Below are positions 32,871 through 44,882 of a stretch of DNA of 64,000 nt, piece after piece; the stretch's first letter is position 1; every line of letters starts with the position of its first letter. A program made the translations under genes and the position numbers. Source of the stretch: Rutstroemia sp. NJR-2017a BVV2 (taxonomy: Eukaryota; Ascomycota; Leotiomycetes; Helotiales; Rutstroemiaceae); assembly GCA_002946415.1 (NCBI GenBank), contig NJPS01000010.1, positions 1,364,001 through 1,428,000 of the forward strand. Reading direction: 5' to 3'. The notes under the pieces are model-generated. The model was not told the origin of the DNA and did no database searches. It was given only the letters and a program-made list of their open reading frames with translations.

Positions 32871-35800
32871 ATGAAAGGGCTTCACCTTGGGACGGCAGTC
32901 CTGGCGACTCTGTCCTTATCATGGCGTGCATATGCTTGGAACTATTCGACGATAGATACGATGCGAGCTCAGCTGGCTCTAATGGACGACCGACCTGACG
33001 ACTGTCCTCCTTGGTACTGCGCCTCCCGATATACGTCAAAAACTTTCGCTGATCTGTGACAGTTTTAATTGTTTGTTACCAGTTTTCACCTGCGGACAAT
33101 ATTCTGACTGTAACCAAATCAACGGGAAATGTTCTTGTCCACCAGGGTTTGGTGGTGATGATTGTCTTCAACCAGGTGCGCGCTGGACTAATATATAGAT
33201 CTGGACCCCTATACTAACTCATAAATAGTATGCGGATCATTAGCAGATGGACTGGATCGACCTATGCGAAATGCGAACTCTTGCGACTGTGAAGAAGGAT
33301 GGACCGGTATCAACTGCAATGTCTGTAGTAGCGATAAGGCGTGTAACGCATTAATGCCCGAAAAGGAGGGCGGAGTCTGCTATCAGAACGGTGAAGTAGT
33401 GAAGGAGAACTACCAGATGTGCGACGTTACAAACAGGAAGATTGTGGATATTCTGGATGGGAAGAAGCCTCAAGTTACCTTCACTTGTAATGCGGAGAGA
33501 GAGACTTGCGATTTCCAATGTGAGTACCCCATGCCCACGAAATACTAGAAAGCACTGACAAAATTAAGTCTGGGTTCAGGAAAAGGAATCCTTCTATTGT
33601 ACTTTGGACACCTGCAGCTCGAGCGCCGACAACGACTATGATCGCAATTCGACCAACTACAAATGCGACAACATTTCCTGTAAGTGTATTCCAGATCGGA
33701 TGTTGTGTGGTGAAAATGGATCGGTCGATATTTCCGACTTCCTCGACGAATCAATCAAAGGTCCAGCAACTTTCAATTGCGATCAAAAGAATCATGGAAG
33801 CAATGAGTGTTCCTTTAAGGAACCACAAATGGATCTCCTCATCCAGCAAATGTTTGGAGACAGCAGCATTTTACTGAATTGTGCGTCTGGAGAATGTTTG
33901 TATGAGACTGAGGTGCCTGGTTTCGAGCGCCCCGTCAAGCGGATAAATACACCTTTGATAGCTGGAGTCATTGCTGCAGCATCACTATTTGTGGTAGCCG
34001 TTATCCTCCTGGTTTGGTACCTGTCTCGCAGACAATTCAAATACGGCCCTATCCACCTAGACGATTCCGATGACGAAAGCATCAAGCTCATGACCGACCA
34101 CAAACCGGCCTCGTTATACTTCGAGAACGTTTCGTACAGTTTGAATGGAAAGCAAATCTTACATGGGATCCAGGGTGTTGCCCACCCCGGTGAAATTATG
34201 GCTATCATGGGCGCATCTGGAGCCGGTAAAACCACGTTCCTCGATATTCTTGCGCGCAAGAACAAACGAGGTGTTGTTCGGGGAAACTTCTATGTCAATG
34301 GTGAAAAGGTTACTGACGCTGAATATAAGAGTGTGGTTGGCTTCGTTGACCAAGAGGATGCAATGTTACCCACACTTACTGTTCACGAGACCATCATGAC
34401 CAGCGCCCTCCTCAGACTACCAAGAGATATGGGAAGAGCTGCCAAGGAACAAAGAGTATTCGAGGTGGAAAGACAGCTTGGCATTTCGCATATTAAGGAC
34501 TCTCTCATCGGATCTGAAGATGGCAAGGGTCGTGGTATTTCAGGCGGCGAAAAGCGCAGAGTTGGTATTGCTTGTGAATTGGTTACCAGCCCAAGTATCT
34601 TATTCCTCGACGAACCAACTAGCGGTCTTGACGCATACAACGCCTTCAACGTTATCGAATGTCTCGTTACCCTAGCCAAGAACTACAAGCGAACTGTTAT
34701 CTTCACCATACATCAACCACGATCAAACATCGTCGCTCTTTTCGACAGATTACTGCTCTTGGCAAAAGGAAGGACGGTCTACTCTGGAGAGTTCAACCTA
34801 TGTCAAGATTACTTCGATCACATTGGCTATTCTTGTCCTCCTGGTTTCAACATTGCAGACTACTTGGTAGATTTGACCATGCATGTTGGCACAACGCGTA
34901 CTCCCATCGATGATCGAATGTCGGATATCGGTAGCACGGTACCTGGAAGCGCTGGTCCGAGTAGCACAAGAGCAGTCAAATCAATCGCAAGCATTTCCGG
35001 TGGCAGTATTGAGGAACCTGTTATCGGTAGCCCTGGAGACTCATTGTTGCGACCCAAAGGAAAGCGCCGCGATTCGGTAAAGCAAAAGCAGGAGCGAGAA
35101 TTATATACACGCAAAAAGAGCGGTTATGAGACCCCAAGTTCCCAGCCAGATGAAGCACCTGTTGATCCCGAGGCAAACCACAACTGGCTTAAGATGTCGA
35201 GACAACATGCATCAATCGCCGAAGATCCGGACAACCTGCCACCTGATGCGCCTGGTTCTGGGACTGAACTTGACATCTTGGTTTCTGCTTATGCTCAATC
35301 GGACATCGCACGCGACACCCAAGAGGACCTCAAACAAGCAGTGAACAGCGCTCAAACCGCAAACGGTGGCATGAATGGGCACGCCCAGGAGAATGGTGTC
35401 GCAACAACTGGAACTATGGGTAGAGGTTATGCAAGAGTTGGATATCTGCGCCAATTCATTATCCTTTCTCAACGTACATGGCGTAATCTCTACAGAAATC
35501 CAATGTTGATGTTAACCCACTACGCCATCGCCATTCTCTTGGCCGTTCTTTCCGGATTCCTATTCTACGGTCTCACCGATGATATTCCCGGTTTCCAAAA
35601 TCGACTAGGTTTGTTCTTCTTCATCCTCGCTCTCTTCGGTTTCAGCACCCTCTCCAGTCTTAATGTCTTCGCCACCGAACGAGTCGTCTTCGTCCGCGAA
35701 AGAGCAAACGGCTACTACTCCCCCGTCACCTACTTCATCGCCAAAGTCATTTTCGACATCGTTCCCCTGCGTATCATTCCCCCCATTATCATGGGCTCAA

Positions 35801-36273
35801 TCCTCTACCCCATGACCGGCCTTGTTCCCGACGCCTCCCACTTCTTCAAATTCCTCCTCATCCTCGTACTCTTCAACCTCGCCGCCGCCGCCATCTGTCT
35901 CTTCCTCGGCATCGTCTTCAAAGACAACGGCGTCGCCTCTCTCATCGGCAGTCTCGTCATGCTCTTCAGTCTGCTCTTCGCTGGGCTCCTGCTCAACCAC
36001 GACGCGATCCCGAAATCGGCCCTCTGGCTGCAATCGCTCTCGATATTCCATTACGGCTTCGAGAGTCTGATTGTTAATGAAGTCACCTATCTTACCCTCA
36101 TCGATCAGAAATTCAAGTTGGATATTACGGTCCCCGGCGCGGTTATCCTGAGTAGTTTTGGCTTTGATACCCAGGCTTTTTGGCCGGATGCGCTGGGCTT
36201 GGGCGTCTTTGCTACGGCGTTTATACTGTTGGCGTATTTGGCGATGCACTTTTTGTTGGTGGAGAGGAGGTAG
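32871..36273 (+). CDS. ADP1: Adp1-like ABCG half-size transporter with Cys-rich EGF-like ectodomain
   Basis: Four exons (32871-33013, 33063-33175, 33229-33519, 33569-36273) give 1083 aa. A signal peptide ([17 protein letters not shown]) leads into a Cys-rich ectodomain with EGF-like units: [20 protein letters not shown] and [16 protein letters not shown] membrane segment ([23 protein letters not shown]) links it to one ABC domain: Walker [10 protein letters not shown], signature [10 protein letters not shown], Walker [13 protein letters not shown] and H-loop [10 protein letters not shown] long Ser/Lys-rich linker (about 665-790) precedes the ABCG membrane domain with [10 protein letters not shown], six helices and a large terminal loop. 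This matches yeast Adp1 (YCR011C), whose substrate is unknown. The three small 5' exons were placed by phase and preserve all Cys spacing. Confidence 0.94.
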
Positions 36274-37146
36274 ATGAGGTGGGATCAACTTCGGTGGAGA
36301 GTGGTAGGAAGAGGAAAGAAAGAATGTGTATGTGTTGAAGGAGGAAGTCAAGATGGAAAGACTAGGTCGAATGGATTGTAATGCATATTAGAAAGAACGT
36401 AAGCCAAGAGGCTATATATTATACACATGGGAATGGAACTGGGATATTTATTTTATATGTTTTCACACTTCTTACATCTCATCTCATCTCTGGGGTCCGA
36501 ATTTTTTTGATAAATCGATTGGCGTTATATGTGGGAAGGGGGTATGTATGTCTTGTCATGTCTTGTCTTTTCATGGAGTAGTAGCTACTTGTTAGATAGA
36601 TGTTCGTTGCGGTATAAGATATGTTTTTGGGATATAAGTATACATACATGTATATTGAAATTGCTGTTACTATTGCCATGGCTATCATAGTAATGTTACT
36701 GCTGTTGCTATAGCCATATACGATATGCGTCGGATTTATAGCTTTTTGCTTGTTGCCCTTCAATACTGTGTCAGCATGTGTCTCAAAAATGCAGATTGTA
36801 TGCGTGTAAAGGTTAATTGAGGAATAGTTCGATTATAATCTTTATTTTCATGCTTATCATCGCCCATTAATGTATAGCTAGATCCAAAAACCAAAGCTAT
36901 CGTGCTATGCCATATTATGTGTGTAGACGGACAGGATGTGTACTCTTACACGAATAGTAATACACATCAAGAAGAAATCCGAAGCAAAACGACAATTCAT
37001 CACAACACAAAAGCTCAAGAGAAAGCAAGCACATGCCAAAATCATGAAAGAATAATTAATATGGTATAAAGTATTTATCAGAATCATCATCACATCCATC
37101 TGCACCCCTCCCAAGCTTTCATCGCATCATACGTTCATACGCATCA
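36274..37146. other. Intergenic between convergent ADP1 and ERG9
   Basis: About 870 bp, AT-rich, containing both 3' ends. A stretch at about 36660-36720 has CTGTTACTATTGCCAT-like motifs repeated imperfectly. Small frames have no support. Confidence 0.5.
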
Positions 37147-38771
37147 TCACAACTCCCCATGAGCATGATCGTGACCCTGCCCCAGTGCTTGATTCTCTAG
37201 GACACCTTTGTCGTGTTTGGCGATGAAATTTCCCTTTCTCAGTTCGTTGAATGCGACGTCGAAGCGGGCGCCGGCTAGGTAGGCTGCTCCGATCTGGGTT
37301 TGGCTGTTAGCTGGAATGGACTGAGGAATGGCAGAGTTTGGCGGAGGAGAACTTACCATCAGTGCAGAGACTACGAGGAGGGTTCCGAGGACGGCAATAA
37401 GTAGGTAGAAGACGTCTTTCTTAGCTTCTGCTTCTTCCGCTTGGCTCTTCTTCTCCAGTGCGGTCTTCTCGCCTGCGTATTGCAGGGCAAGGGCCTTGGG
37501 ATCTTGAGATGGGAATATCGATTCAATGAATTGTTCGATCTAGGCTTGTTAGCACTTATTCACGACACATAGGGCTCAGAAAACTAAATACCTTTCCACA
37601 CGCAATACTGATCTTAAGGAAGTTAGGGTCTTTGGGTGAGTTCTTCTTGCTTATCCTTCGTGCGTATCTCTTGAAGATGTCACAGACTGTTCGTAAATTT
37701 TGAGAAGATTCCATCATTAACTGACAAGCATCACCCTTGGTGATCTTGACATTTCTTTCAAAGATTGCAGGGTTTTGGAAGACCAGCTCCAAAGTTGCAA
37801 TGGCCATTGATTGTGGAATAGCAACAAAGTTGAAGACACTCTGGTCTTTGATGCCCGCCATGTAGAAGAGGCATTCGTCTGCGTGGGACAGAGAATTGAG
37901 AACCATCTCAGAACTGCAAGCTAGGGCAGCTGCGCGGTTGTTGGGGTCGAATAGCTCGTCGAATTTGGTGACATGCTTGGACCAGATCTCTTTTGGCCAG
38001 AACCGTCTCTTGTCGTCGAAATCTTCTCTAATATCACGGATAATATTCGTCTTTTGTAAGAATTGACCCATGGCCTCCGACAGTTCTGGTCTTTGCAACA
38101 AAGCAGGGTTGGCGAGACCGCTCTCCACGAACAATCTTGTCAAACCATCTCCCACGAGACCAGCCACATAATGACAATATAACTCGTAGTCCTTGACCGT
38201 ATTCACTCCATTGACGTTGTGTTCGGCATTATTGGCATAATCGGCCATACCATTGCCCATCTTCTTTGTAATATCCTTGATGATCGCTCTGTATGCAGGC
38301 TTGCAGTTAAGGAACTCGGTAATAACGCAGTCGAAGTGAACCAGCAGTTCTCGATCTTTCTCGTTCGGCCCATTCTCTGTGAAAGTCCATCCATCCTTTT
38401 CAATGATGTTGTCGAAGTCTCGCAGCAGAGGTTCTTTCCTCTCGAGGGGAATTGTCATGTCATCTTCGATGGTGTCGAGTCCTCGCAGCACAAGGTAGAA
38501 AACAGTGACTGGAACGAGCAGCTCTGGGTTTAGCTCTTTAATGACCGCGCTGAAACTTCGACTCGTCAAATCAAGGTATTTGAAGCAATCTCTAACTGTT
38601 GGGCTCTCCTTTGATGGATCTCTGATGTGAACCGGGTCGTGCCATAGCTTCCTACTCGATATGTAAGCAATGTCTGGGTAGCTGTCCTTTTGCGTATACT
38701 GACCATTGCAGGATCGACCGCAGCTGGTTTGGATGAACGGAGAAATAGAGCAAATTTTTAACGAGACCCAT
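37147..38771 (-). CDS. ERG9: Squalene synthase (farnesyl-diphosphate farnesyltransferase)
   Basis: Four exons (38771-38704, 38651-37592, 37539-37357, 37293-37147) make 485 aa. The start [20 protein letters not shown], joined to WKLWHDP, is typical. Signatures: [14 protein letters not shown], the first Asp-rich Mg2+ site; [39 protein letters not shown], the second Asp-rich site; and [21 protein letters not shown] for the second half-reaction. The C-terminus has a single membrane anchor, [19 protein letters not shown], split by the last intron from a hydrophilic His-rich tail that faces the cytosol. Enzyme at the ER joins two farnesyl diphosphates into squalene with NADPH, the committed step to ergosterol. 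The longer open frame upstream (to 38809) reads through intron 1 and is not the real start. Confidence 0.97.
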
Positions 38772-39912
38772 GATGACGGGAGTGGAGAAAGGCAGCAATT
38801 AAATGTCAATAAACCGAAGATAAAAACCGTATACGCGCAGGCAGTGCGAATTCTAAGTCAGACAGAGATGTGGATATTATTCGGTGAAGAGATTCAGGAG
38901 CCCCAGGTAGGTGGAGAAAGCTATGAAGCTCAATTGGAGTCGTATAATTCGTATGCTGGACACTTTTTGCAGTGACAGTGAATGGACAGGAACGGCGAAA
39001 AAGACAAGAAGTATATATGGTTAAGAGTATAGACAACACGACAGTCAGTGAGGGGAGTGAATTAATAGAGACAGCATCAACAAAACATTGGGGAAAATGT
39101 CACCGCCAACCTGCAGTAAAAGTACGCTTAAGGTTAAAGGCACAAAGGCTAATTATTATCCGCTGCGTGTAAACTTTTAGACCCCTGATGCACGTGCACA
39201 GTACAGCAGATGAAGAGCATGCCCGATACGGTATCCATATCATCTGCTGCTATGGATTCACTCCGAGTATTCATGATATGAAGAGAGGAGCACGACGAGC
39301 ATGCCAGAAACGGTTATTACCTCACACCCTCACACAGCTTATTTAGGTAACGTCAATCGAACGCAGTTCCCATACGAAAAGGAGGCGGCACGCCTTGTCA
39401 AATATGGGAACCTGGGACGTACTTCGTACTTGCATGGAAGTTGGAACCCTTTTTGCGAGGCTGAGCCTTACTCGCAAAGCTTAAACGTCCCCAAAAGCCG
39501 TGAGACCCATCCAACTCAACCATGCTCTACCTAATAATGCATGCAGCATCCAGAAACTCTGTCAATGCCTCTCCCACCTTACCTAACTTTTACATACAAC
39601 ATGACAACAGGTCTAAGTTTTGCTTTCATTTATCCTCTTCTGTCGTGTTTATAAACTGTGCTTCGCCCATGTGATCTTCGGGTACGATTCTCTCTTCTGC
39701 TCTCTTGCTCAGCTGTTGGTGCGTTTGGAGGTAGCTCTTGGTGCGAGCTATTCACTCAGAAGATTACACTTTTGCGACAGAGTTGAGATTCGAGAGTCTG
39801 AGTACTCGACGTCTAGATACTTTGACGGATCATCGCGGTCTTGGTTATCTTTATTCTACACAGGAACAATCAGAAAGAATCCGCGATTCCTCGTCGACCA
39901 CCAGACCGAGTC
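38772..39912. promoter_or_regulatory. Divergent spacer between ERG9 and TPT-family transporter
   Basis: 1.14 kb between start codons. It contains a TCGTATA at 38940-38946 (listed separately). A 77-codon and other short plus frames (39301-39934) look like leader sequence of the transporter rather than genes. Confidence 0.5.
38940..38946 (+). promoter_or_regulatory. Possible sterol-response element core TCGTATA
   Basis: The heptamer matches the core bound by yeast Upc2/Ecm22 at ergosterol genes and lies about 170 bp upstream of the squalene synthase start. A single heptamer in 1.1 kb can arise by chance, and filamentous fungi often use SREBP instead. Confidence 0.3.
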
Positions 39913-41156
39913 ATGGGCCCCCAGGAGCCGTTAGAGAAGGATGTGGAAGCAGGGGAGTCGAAACCGATGATGGACGAGGGGAGCAACGAGAAGCCTTCAG
40001 CGAAACGGAAACACAAAACTCGCGGCGGGCAAATCATCGACATTGCCTGCATTGGTCTAAACATCCTCAGTACCGTCACTCTGGTTTTCCTGAACAAATG
40101 GTTCGTGCAGACGCATCAATTCCCCTTCTTCTCTCATACTCGATGCGCATCAAAAGCTTACGCGCCAGCAGGATCCTCAAAGATCCCCAGTTGAAGAAGA
40201 TGCAGATCTCCTTCGCCATGTGGCATTTCACATGCACGACAATAGTTCTCTGGATTGCGAGCCGATCGCCCTTTAACCTCTTCGTGCCGATACGATTACC
40301 GTTTCTTCAAATGATCCCGCTATGCAGTTTCTTTGCCGGCTTTCTGATACTTGGGAACTTGAGTTTGACGTTCAACTCCGTGGGCTTCTACCAGTCAGTC
40401 CCCCATCCCCTCTCCCTTCTCCCAACCCTCTAGACCTCTATCAGCGCAAAAGACAAAGATCCCACAACCCAAGCTAACAACCCACCACTCCCCTCCAGAC
40501 TCGCCAAAATCATGACCACCCCCTGCGTCGCCCTCCTCCAATTCATCTTCCTCCAAAAATCCGTCTCCTACCAAACCATCCTCGCCCTCGCCTCTGTCTG
40601 CATCGGCGTGGCCCTCACCAACTCCTCCGCAGCGGGAACCACCCTCTTCGGGGCCTCGATCGCCGTGGCCGCCTTCGTCGTCACCGCCTTCTACCAAGTC
40701 TGGATCGGCAAGAAGCTCGTCGATTTCAAAGCCTCCTCTCCGCAGCTTCTCCTCAACCAAGCTCCCATCTCCGTCCTTATACTAGCGTTCCTGGCCCCGT
40801 GGTTGGATACCCGGCCTGATGTGGCGGCGATACCTAGAGACACGCTGATTGCGTTGGGACTGAGTGGGGTTGCGGCTGCGGCGTTGAACTTGAGTCAGTT
40901 TTTGATTATTGGGAGGATGTCGGCGTTGACGTTTAATGTGGCGTCTAAGTGAGTTTCTCACTCCCCTATCTTCATTCCCCATTTCCCCTTCCATATCTAC
41001 ACCCCAACTAACCAACCCACCTCCAGCGTCAAAACAATCATAATCCTCACCTACGGATGGGTCAGCGAAGGTCGACTGCTCACTATCAAAGACTCCTTGG
41101 GGATCATGTTGGCACTAGGCGGCGCGACGGTTTATAGCCAGCTTTCGCAGCGGTAA
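39913..41156 (+). CDS. Triose-phosphate-translocator/DMT-family transporter (SLC35E3-like)
   Basis: Four exons (39913-40100, 40172-40393, 40499-40948, 41027-41156) give 329 aa. A polar N-terminus (GPQEPLEKDVEAGESKPM) is followed by about ten membrane segments: IIDIACIGLNILSTVTLVFLNKW, then SFAMWHFTCTTIVLWIAS, SFFAGFLILGNLSLTFNSVG, KIMTTPCVALLQFIF, ALASVCIGVALTNSS, and so on. The conserved KIMTTPxVALLQ segment, ALNLSQFLIIGRMSALTFNV and VKTIIILTYGW mark the DUF250/TPT group. Family members move nucleotide sugars or phosphorylated C3-C6 compounds, usually across Golgi membrane; substrate unknown here. The ATG at 39913 removes an implausible upstream extension. Confidence 0.9.
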
Positions 41157-41903
41157 TTTAATGCTGTGCGATTTGATTGTGTTTAGGATGGTTAAATTAG
41201 AGATATCTAAGTTAGAGCTATATAGAGAGAGGGGAAGGAAGGAAAGAAAGAAAGAAAGAAGAAAGAAGAGTATAGACGATGAGCCATGAGCTATGATATT
41301 TAATGGCCGACTTTTTCACGCTTCATCTTTGCATATATATATGATCACGTTGTTGGCGAGAGTTATAACTTGGCTTGACTTGATTGAACTGTATGTGGAG
41401 TAGCGTTTCTTAGTTAGGTATGTCAAAAAGACTTCTCAAGTAATAGGAGGAATGCTTCATGCTCAATGATTTATATAATTTCATTTACATTTCACTTCTA
41501 CCTTGCTCTAGCTGTTCTTCTTCCGTTCGTTCGATCCGCCAAAAAGCAGATAAATTCCCCTCCCACACCCCTCCTAATTCTCTCTCCCAAACATCATATG
41601 CCAGCCCCTATAGGTGTATCTCATATATCTCGCCCATCCATCCACCTTATCTGATCAGATCTGATCACAACCATCCATCTCTAAACCATCCCCCTCAAAA
41701 GGTTCACCAACCACAAACAGAGACAGACAGACAAAACCAACGAGGATCTATGCAAAAGAAAAGAATTAACACCCCACTAAACACAATAAATGCTTGTAGC
41801 CTCAAACAATCGAAGGACGACGTAGGTATACCGTCTCCCATCTCCCATCCGCATCCCCCTATTTCCTCCCCAGTACATTTTCCCAGCATCGCTAACCCCC
41901 ATA
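41157..41903. other. Intergenic between convergent transporter and DnaJ genes
   Basis: About 750 bp of 3' flanks with a GAAA purine microsatellite (listed separately). A 154-codon Ser/Pro/His-rich frame (41459-41923) overlaps the DnaJ gene end and has no domain. Confidence 0.5.
41231..41270 (+). repeat. GAAA/GGAA purine microsatellite
   Basis: An uninterrupted purine run of about 40 bases made of GGAA and GAAA units in the 3' flank of the transporter gene. Confidence 0.85.
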
Positions 41904-43609
41904 CTAAGCCTTCGGAACATTAGGAGCATCATCAGCCGTCACCTGCGCCTCCGCATGATGCGCATGATGGTGATGATCTTTCTTATCCTTCCCCTTCTTC
42001 TTATTTTCCTTCTTCGCCGCCGCCTCCGCGACCAGTTGTTCAAAGGCCATGTAGTCGCCTTCTTCTTCTGGGTTGCGTTGAGCCTGTTCAATCGCGTTAG
42101 CTTCGTCGCAGTTAAAAGGGAAGGAAAAAAACAAGCCTTTGAATAAATCTCCCCGCAAAGAACTAAAGCCTGAGCACGCTCCAGACGTTTCGACATGGGA
42201 ACTTTCTTGTCGTTCAATATCTCATCACACACATCCCTCAATACACCCTGAATCTCAAACTTGCTTCCCCGCCACGCAGCAGTAAGGATCTTGCCCGTTA
42301 CGCGACGCTCGTATTCGACTTTCTTCTCGTCTGTCCAGTCTTCGCCGCCCTTCTCCTCCATCTTCGCCATTTCCTCCATGGTCATCTGCGCATCGATTGC
42401 GCTGGAAATAGTGTTCCAAGTTTCCTTGGCGAGAGTTCCCTTGTCCTTTAGACGAGAGAAGAATCCGCCGATGCCGAGGAATTTCTGCGATTTGAGAAGG
42501 GCGGTGGCTTTTTGGAGATAGGTTTGTCCGATGGCGTGGAGGATGTCTAATCCGAATGATTCCATCTTGAGATTCTCGACTTCTAAGCGCGTCTTTTCTT
42601 GGAAGGCTTTTGTAACGTCTGGGCCCTTGTCGGTCTCTGTCCATACGCTGATACGATCAATCAACTTCTTTGCCAAAGTATCAACTCGTTCTTGACGTGC
42701 TTTCGCCCTCTCCTTCTCGTAGGCTGCTAATTCCTCGCGTTGGGCTTTGCTTAATCCACCCTTCTTCTTTTCCTTCTTCCTCAACTCCTTCTCCTCTTCT
42801 GTCAGACCGGCAGCTGCCATCTGGGCATCTTCTTCCGTCTTATCCATGATCGCTGGTCGAAGTGGAATTTGCGTTCGTCTGGGGGTTGATGTACCAGATG
42901 GACTGGGGCTGGGCACAGCGGCTGGTTTCTCACTTGTTTCTTGCTCAACACCTACGGAAGCAGCTTTCGGTGCTGTTCCTGCTCCTACTGTCTCTCCAGC
43001 TTCCTGCTTTTCTGTTGCTAGACTCTCTTGCTTTGCTGCTTCAGTGCCCGGGAACCTACACATAGTCAGTTCGTCAGTCCCTCCAGTCCATCTATATCAC
43101 CCCTCCTCTCGAAAAGTAAACTCTCATCATCACCCGTAGTAGTATAAATTGAGAAAAACTCACTCTTCCTCCTCCTCCGCTGCCTCTTGCATAGTAATAT
43201 CCATAGTCTTGGTCAAATCCTTCATCAACGAAATCTCCCCAATAAGATCCACAAAAGCTTCCCCTCCAAAGATCGTCCCAAAGAACTCTGCCGGGTCAGC
43301 GAATCCCTCTCCAGGCGTCGCCTGGTCCTTTCCGAATTTATCATATCGCTTCCGTAATTCTTCGTTGCTCAAAACCTGATATGCTTCCCCGATAGCTTGG
43401 AATCTCTCGTGCGCCGTATCGTCGCCAGGGTTCTTATCTGCGTTTTTGACATGTGGGTTAGCAGATCCAACCAAAGGGAGAGGTATACTCTAGAGCTCCG
43501 TACCAGGGTGAGTGATGATGGCTAGTTTCCTATATGCCTTCTTGATCTCAAGCTCCGATGCGTCGGTCTTGACGCCGAGGGCATCGTAGTAGGTTGTATC
43601 AACAACCAT
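41904..43609 (-). CDS. CAJ1: Caj1-type DnaJ (Hsp40) co-chaperone
   Basis: Four exons (43609-43504, 43437-43164, 43055-42137, 42083-41904) give 492 aa. The J domain opens with [20 protein letters not shown]; the HPD motif is formed across intron 1 (HP then D KNPGDD). After it come the helix-[19 protein letters not shown] and the acidic EEEEE. A Pro/Ser linker and a long basic coiled-coil ([20 protein letters not shown]) lead to the DnaJ-X domain, [20 protein letters not shown] to [12 protein letters not shown]. The tail is Lys- and His-rich ([12 protein letters not shown]). It stimulates Hsp70 ATPase, possibly at membranes. The last intron appears to be GC-AG (see findings). Yeast Caj1/Djp1 are the nearest known relatives. 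Confidence 0.93.
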
Positions 43610-44882
43610 CTTGAAGGAATGTGAGTTGGGGGATAGTTGGACGTCACAAGTGGGGTGTTAATGAAGAGAGGCAGTCAAAGTATAAGAAAACTGTTCAACC
43701 GGTAACTGGCGAGGGCGGACAAATAAAAAGAACTACTCGGGTTGCTAAGGTTAAGGTCACAAAATGCGAGAAATAAGGCTGAGAAATTTTGGGGAACGAG
43801 GAATTTTGCGGGTGGGTGAATGAATGTATGACGCGAGCCTTCCACTGTTGGGTGTTCCTTAGTCGCAAGATTTGCGGTGATAACCTTAGAGAAGCCACAA
43901 TTAGAGCGGGGTGGCTTTGCAGAACGGATGTTGGTTATATTCCAACTGCACCCCTCTGATTTACCATTTCTCGTATTCGCGCCCTCAGTAAGCCAGCAAG
44001 CTATTCCCTCGTGTGTACCTTACTTTTCTTTGCAGAGCTCCCTTTCCTGTTCCATGACCATGACGCATACACAGCATAATTTCAAAAGCATATCACCTGC
44101 GTTTATTTTGCTGGATGGAAGATTAACGGTTAACTCACGCATAAATTGCTGACTTTCGTACTCCAGGAGCAGCAGCAGAAATCCCTGTGAAGGCAGTGCA
44201 ATTAATGCGCATAGTTCGTCGTCATTGCTGTCATCTATGGGATGGAACTCGGATAACTGTACGATAAGAAATCATGGTCACGTGGTAACCTGATAAGGAA
44301 ATCAATCTTTTCTATAAGCCAGAGGCGACGCCGAAACTCATCATATTCACTACTCACCTATATAATCTTAAACGGTGCTCTTCTTTCCATCAAACTGCCC
44401 CAGCGACTCCCTGGCTCAACGGTAGAATTCGGCGCTCCGAGAGTGTCGGTCCGACAATTCTCGTTGTCCCGGGCGGGCAGTTTGCGGGTGATGGTGGTAG
44501 CGGAGGACAGTGATTCTGCGGAAGTTCATTGGGGCGATTAAGGCATCTTCGGGTGGCCGGACGCTTTTGTCTTTTTGGATCTCTGGATATTTTTGGGATT
44601 CATCTAAGATTAGACGAAATGTCGAGGGTACCGGAGAAGCAACAGATGCATTGAAAGCATAGAGTAGCAGCGCTCTTGCTTTCTGTTTGTTATCATGGAT
44701 CAGCTTCACGACTTGAGTGCAAGATATCTAATGGCAGAACCTCGAAAAGCAGCCGGTAGGTGGTAGGCAGTAATGATCATTTATTCCTTTTCATTCCCCG
44801 AGATACAAAAACTATTCTATGCAAAAAGTTGTCGCTTTGTAGCATCCCCCCCAGACACCGTGAATCCAACGAACGTTGACGT
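43610..44882. other. Intergenic, about 1.27 kb
   Basis: Lies between the DnaJ gene start and the end of the epimerase/reductase gene, both on the minus strand. It holds the DnaJ promoter and, near 44404-44462, a tRNA-Gly-like and palindromic stretch (listed separately). A 97-codon minus frame over 44416-44709 is not convincing. Confidence 0.5.
44404..44462 (+). other. tRNA-Gly-like D-arm followed by palindrome (possible tRNA relic)
   Basis: The segment TGGCTCAACGGTAGAATTC closely matches the D-arm/A-box of tRNA-Gly (compare TGGTTCAACGGTAGAATTC). What follows does not fold as an anticodon arm plus T arm; no GGTTCGANTCC B-box is present. Instead there is a hairpin CGGCGCTC/GAGTGTCG and an overlapping inverted repeat at 44439-44462 centred on TGTCGGTCCGACA. 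It may be a broken tRNA, a tRNA-derived SINE head, or chance. Confidence 0.35.

Noticed and set aside
32453..32998. 181-codon plus frame before the ABC transporter
   Set aside because: Overlaps the true first exon in another frame; the true frame has a signal peptide and conserved Cys residues.
41459..41923. 154-codon Ser/Pro/His-rich plus frame
   Set aside because: Low complexity, overlaps the DnaJ stop region antisense, no conserved motif.
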